Positions 60,201-64,000 of a DNA stretch of 64,000 nucleotides are shown here, in pieces (within the stretch, counting starts at the first letter, position 1; the number at the start of each line of letters is the position of its first letter). The notes below the pieces were generated by a model, which made no database searches, had not been told where the DNA came from, and saw only the letters and a list, made by a program, of their open reading frames with translations. The translations under genes and the position numbers were made by a program. The stretch lies in assembly GCF_000143415.4 (NCBI RefSeq), contig NW_003314273.1, positions 636,222-700,221 of the forward strand, written 5' to 3'. Source of the stretch: Selaginella moellendorffii. Its lineage: Eukaryota > Streptophyta > Lycopodiopsida > Selaginellales > Selaginellaceae.

Positions 60201-62749
60201 CAACCTCCGTATATGCATCTACGGACGGCATCACACAAGATGCCTGGCGTGACTCCCCACGCCGGTGCACCAACTTATTTTTAAAGCGCGCTACAAATCA
60301 CAGCTTAGGAACCTAGTTCCTCCACACTGCCAAGTCCTCTCACTTGACATGTCTGTGATCATGCATGGACTCCTCCATGCTCGGCCCCATGGCCCACCCT
60401 TTTTGAAGTTATCACCTTCAACTAGGGTATTTGTTCCCCCGACGTGCCAATCTCGCTTGGCAAGTCCTCCGACCACCGTAACATGGTTCCTGCATAAGCG
60501 TGAAAGTCCTTGACCATCGACTTTCGTTCAAAGCCCTCTCCTTGAACACTCGGGAACTACTTCCCTAACCTTGATGGCCTTGCCTCATGGCAAGCTTCAA
60601 GACCACGCTTCTGCTGCGCCACTCTGATTTCGCGCGTTCCACGAACCATTTACACTTGGCCTTTCTAGGTACTAAGCTACCTCGAATCGTCTTTGGGAAC
60701 CTTGAAGGAACTCTGTCCCTCAGCTTGCTAAGGCCTCCCTTTTTGCAAGCCTTCCAAATGCCACATAGTCTAACATAGACAATTTCATATTTTAGACTCT
60801 CCATGGCATCACGGTTGCTAGCGGCAACACCCTCAAGCCCCCACTTGATTCTCCACTCCCAGCTGGCATAACCAACCTTGGTTATGCCCTTTGATTCCTA
60901 CGGTTCGGTTCTATCCCCTTACTTCTTGCTTTTTGGCTTCACACCTTTCCTTTGGTCATTCTCCTCCAGACCAGGAGGATAGCTTTGCACTTTCTATCAT
61001 GCTTTAGCAAGTATTCTTAGGGATGAACCTACCCAATAGCCTAGGGAGTGGTTCCTCAATCCGGGTATGCTTACCTTATAATCCCACATACTGGGATTAC
61101 ATTGTTGCTTATGGGCCTTTACATGCCCATCACTAGCCTTGCCAAAATTCCATTTTTGGCTTTGTCCAACTCGGGTAGACAGTCCTCTCCTGTCTCCGCA
61201 ACCTTGGACATTTGGATAGCACCTTCTATCCATCATTCGCTAGGGACTTAGTCCCTTGGGCTTTATCCATTGCCCTTGCGACATCAAACACCACCTTCTG
61301 GTGTTCTAGAGTGTTCGGGTGTCCCAATGATGGCTTTCTTGACAATGAGTATTTCCTTTTATGACATTGACTTACTATATCGCAACACAAGCAACTTATC
61401 CCCCGTAAGGGTATATCCAACTTCCCTATGCTATCAAGAAGTCTTGGGTAGCTACCTTCTACCCGTTTAACCAGTTATTTTGCACCTCTTGCTTAGTTGC
61501 CTCATAGTTGTCAAGTCCTACAACTCATTGCTTGGTGCTTTCACACCTCCATCATTATCTGGGTCACCACACTCCAACTGCATGCTCTGCAGCTTAGGCT
61601 ATGCTATTCCCATTTCCATTGGGATTCCTTTGGCAAGGGGTTCTCATGAACCCACCAACATAGCCTCAAGGTATCACACCTTGGCACATTTGGTGTCTCC
61701 ACACCATCGGCTCCACGAGCCTACCTCTATGACATTTCCTCTTCGTGTCTAAGTCTTTGCCAAGACCAACACCGCTCTTTCTCATGCCAACCATCCGTTA
61801 GCACTGCACCATAGAGGTCACACACAACTTTATGTCAAAGTTGTTTTCTTCTGGGAACACCTTTCCCATAACTTTAGTATGGCACATTTTGCCATCGATG
61901 AGATACCCTCTGTTCTCATCCTTGGATCCTATGATCCCCCCCCATCCTTTGTGGGGTACAACACACCTCAGTCCAAATGCTTCCATCAGTCCTTTTAGGA
62001 CCATCCGTTGACTCTACTTGAGTCATCCAGCAGTTTTGGACTTGGTTAATCCACAGACCCGTAAGGTCCTACTTGTGAGGCACTTGCTCACTAGAATACA
62101 CTTCTTGCATTCCTGTCCTACTCAAAAGGACTATTTTCACAAGTGTTACTCCGACACTTGATTTTCTTCTCTGGGGGCAACCTTTGCCCCTTAGGACTAC
62201 TTGTACATGTGATGAGAACACCAACTCATCCACTTAATACACCCCCAACTCCTTGGGTTGTTCCAGCATTTATTAGAGGTAGCCCCGGCTACCTTTTCAA
62301 GGACTTGAGTCCTCTTCCGTATTTGACCTCCCACGGTCATTACTTCTGGTCTCACATTCATGAGCACCAACCTCAACTATATGAGGAAAATCTTGTGACT
62401 CCTTTATTGCTTTGGAGTCTTGATCTTTCCCATGATCCCAACTGTAGTTGTTTACCACAACTACATTAGCCAGCTTGCTAAGTCAAACGCTTATCTGGAT
62501 CACATCCTCAACTCTTTGAGGAAAACCATATACTGTTCCCAAGATCCCAAAGTCGTTCCATTATTGGCCCTTTTCTATCCACCACCTTGTCTACAAGTTC
62601 ACACATGAACTGTAATGGAGAGCCATATCTTCCCGACCTGCTACTCCTCAAGGATAGGCCCACTTCTCGGACCTTCCGTTGCCAACACCAGTGGTGATAT
62701 ACTTGAGCACCAATAAAAGTCGGACTAAGGAACAGCTCCGATACCAAAT

Positions 62750-64000
62750 TGTAAGCGACTAAATTTTCCATTCTACTTTAGTCACTTAACCACACCTCTG
62801 ACCACTTGGAGGAGTCTCATTCACAACCTCCATAAGTCCAATCCAGGACTTGGGACTTGCTAGCCCCGAGAATGGCATCCATGCCACTCAACATTTGCAC
62901 TTGGTCCAAGTGCTCCACGTGTCCGATCCCATGACCGACACTCAAAGGTACCACCGACATAGCAGCCCGTTACGCTAAGGCCATGCCCAATCACCTTTGC
63001 CGCACTGGTAGTCCAATACCACTTGCATCACCGTCTTGGCTCTCCAAGACTAGGCAAACCATCCGTGAGTGGTCATCTCAGATCCACTCCTTAGCATCCT
63101 TAGGATGCCCACCGACAAGGGGAATAGCCTTCCCCAATATCCCTCTGTCAGTCCCCACTAAGTCCCTTTCTGCCCCTGGCCGTGTTTGCCAACACTGCCA
63201 CTGGATTGAGACCCACAGGCCCGACCACTAAGTCCCACGGCCCTCTGGGACTTCCTCACCACACGACTGTGTCCTTGGTCACTACCCCAGAGGACTGCTC
63301 CTCTTCCTTTCCACAGTCTGGGCCTTTGGGACAACATTTCGGAACACCGTGGCCTTACGCGAGCCACCTGGGTACTCTCCTCGCCTTCTGTCCTTGGGTG
63401 CTCTAGCCATGGGCTTAGAGCGGGTTCCGTTGAGCCACGACAGGTATCCAAGTAGGTAGTGCCACCCACACTTGGACTGGGAGCATCGGCCAGTCGATCT
63501 CCCGGGGGAACTAGAGCCGGCTCTTGAACACTTCACCAAGCTACCCCGCTTGTCGGTCTGTGTTCACTCTAGTCTTGGACTTCCCAGTGGGCAGCTCATC
63601 ACCCAACACTGGGTCCGGCCTTCCTGGGCCAAACTGGCCTTTCCTGGCCAAACTGGCTCCACTGCAGTCCTCCCCCTACTATACTTTTGGAGCTCACCAA
63701 ACCCCCCAGGGTCTGGGAGACGAACGCTTTGGGCTTTCACCCTCTCAGGCTCCGGACTCGGACTCGGACTCGGACTCGGACTCGGACTCGGACTCGGACT
63801 CGGACTCGGACTCGGACTCGGACTCGGGCTCGGGCTCGGGCTCAGTCTCGGCCTCGGCCTCGGTCTCAGTCTCGGTCCCGATCTCGGTCTCGGTCTCGGT
63901 CTTGGTCTCGGTCCCGGTCTCGGTCTCGACTTCGGACTCCATCTCGGACTCCATCTCGGACTCCATCTCGGACTCCATCTCGGGTCCATCTCGGGTCCAT
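62750..64000 (-). repeat. Array unit 4, cut by the window end
   Basis: By inspection it is the same as unit 3 over its visible 1.25 kb except for two fewer hexamers in the CTCGGA run. Confidence 0.75.

Larger units (their letters stand above)
56736..62749 (-). repeat. Array unit 3 (6.01 kb, complete)
   Basis: Same order as unit 1, with a longer simple-repeat block (57736-58370) and a local triplication at 58702-58836. Confidence 0.75.
44501..64000 (-). mobile_element. Tandem array of ~6-kb non-autonomous LTR-type units (LARD-like)
   Basis: Units start at 44501, 50303, 56736 and 62750, each with TGTAAGCGACTAAATTTTCC. At the three inner boundaries a sequence reading TGGTATCGGAGC on the minus strand (50288-50299, 56721-56732, 62735-62746) stands 3 bases before it. 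This matches the initiator tRNA-Met primer site at 11 of 12 bases. It is absent at 44501, as expected for an outer LTR edge. The units are therefore best read as LTR plus internal region, joined head to tail. No frame in a unit looks coding. The array runs off the window, so its right end is unknown. Confidence 0.7.

Overview
The window is nuclear DNA of a land plant, most likely a seedless plant of spikemoss (Selaginella) type. Three things point there: introns are very short (mostly 47-80 bases); plant-only genes (cryptochrome, BLADE-ON-PETIOLE-type, pTAC3, a xylan glucuronosyltransferase) sit beside ZMYND10, a factor for assembling motile flagella that flowering plants lack; and germin-like genes are tandemly duplicated. 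The species is an inference. Exon boundaries were joined by hand from splice signals, reading frame and remembered family conservation.

Layout. 1-12,400: the 3' part of a GUX-type glucuronosyltransferase, a very short DFRP-like gene, a TDBD-domain nuclear protein, a DUF7950 protein (minus) and a cryptochrome (minus). 12,400-26,000: a compact gene cluster with TMEM214-like, ZMYND10, pTAC3/PAP1 and a MYST histone acetyltransferase head to tail on the plus strand. It is followed on the minus strand by a small plastid membrane protein and a BOP/NPR1-like BTB-ankyrin protein. 26,000-27,900: a poorly resolved multi-exon locus. 27,900-40,900: a roughly 5-7 kb segment present twice, carrying germin-like protein (GLP) copies. 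Only one GLP, at 30,028-30,862, looks intact. 40,900-44,500: AT-rich DNA with a complete 594-bp TRIM retroelement and a decayed Ty3/gypsy integrase.

44,501 to the end: a tandem array of about 6-kb non-coding units. Each ends in a tRNA-iMet-like primer binding site followed by a TGTAAG terminus, so it looks like a concatenated non-autonomous LTR element of LARD type. Much of unit 2 is replaced by a decayed Ty3/gypsy chromovirus that keeps its 3' LTR, gag, protease, RT, RNase H, integrase and chromodomain. Its gag/pol overlap holds a textbook -1 ribosomal frameshift signal.

The host genes do not form one pathway. They cover the cell wall (GUX, GLP), light and chromatin control (CRY, MYST, TDBD), plastid transcription (pTAC3), the endomembrane system (TMEM214) and flagellated sperm (ZMYND10).
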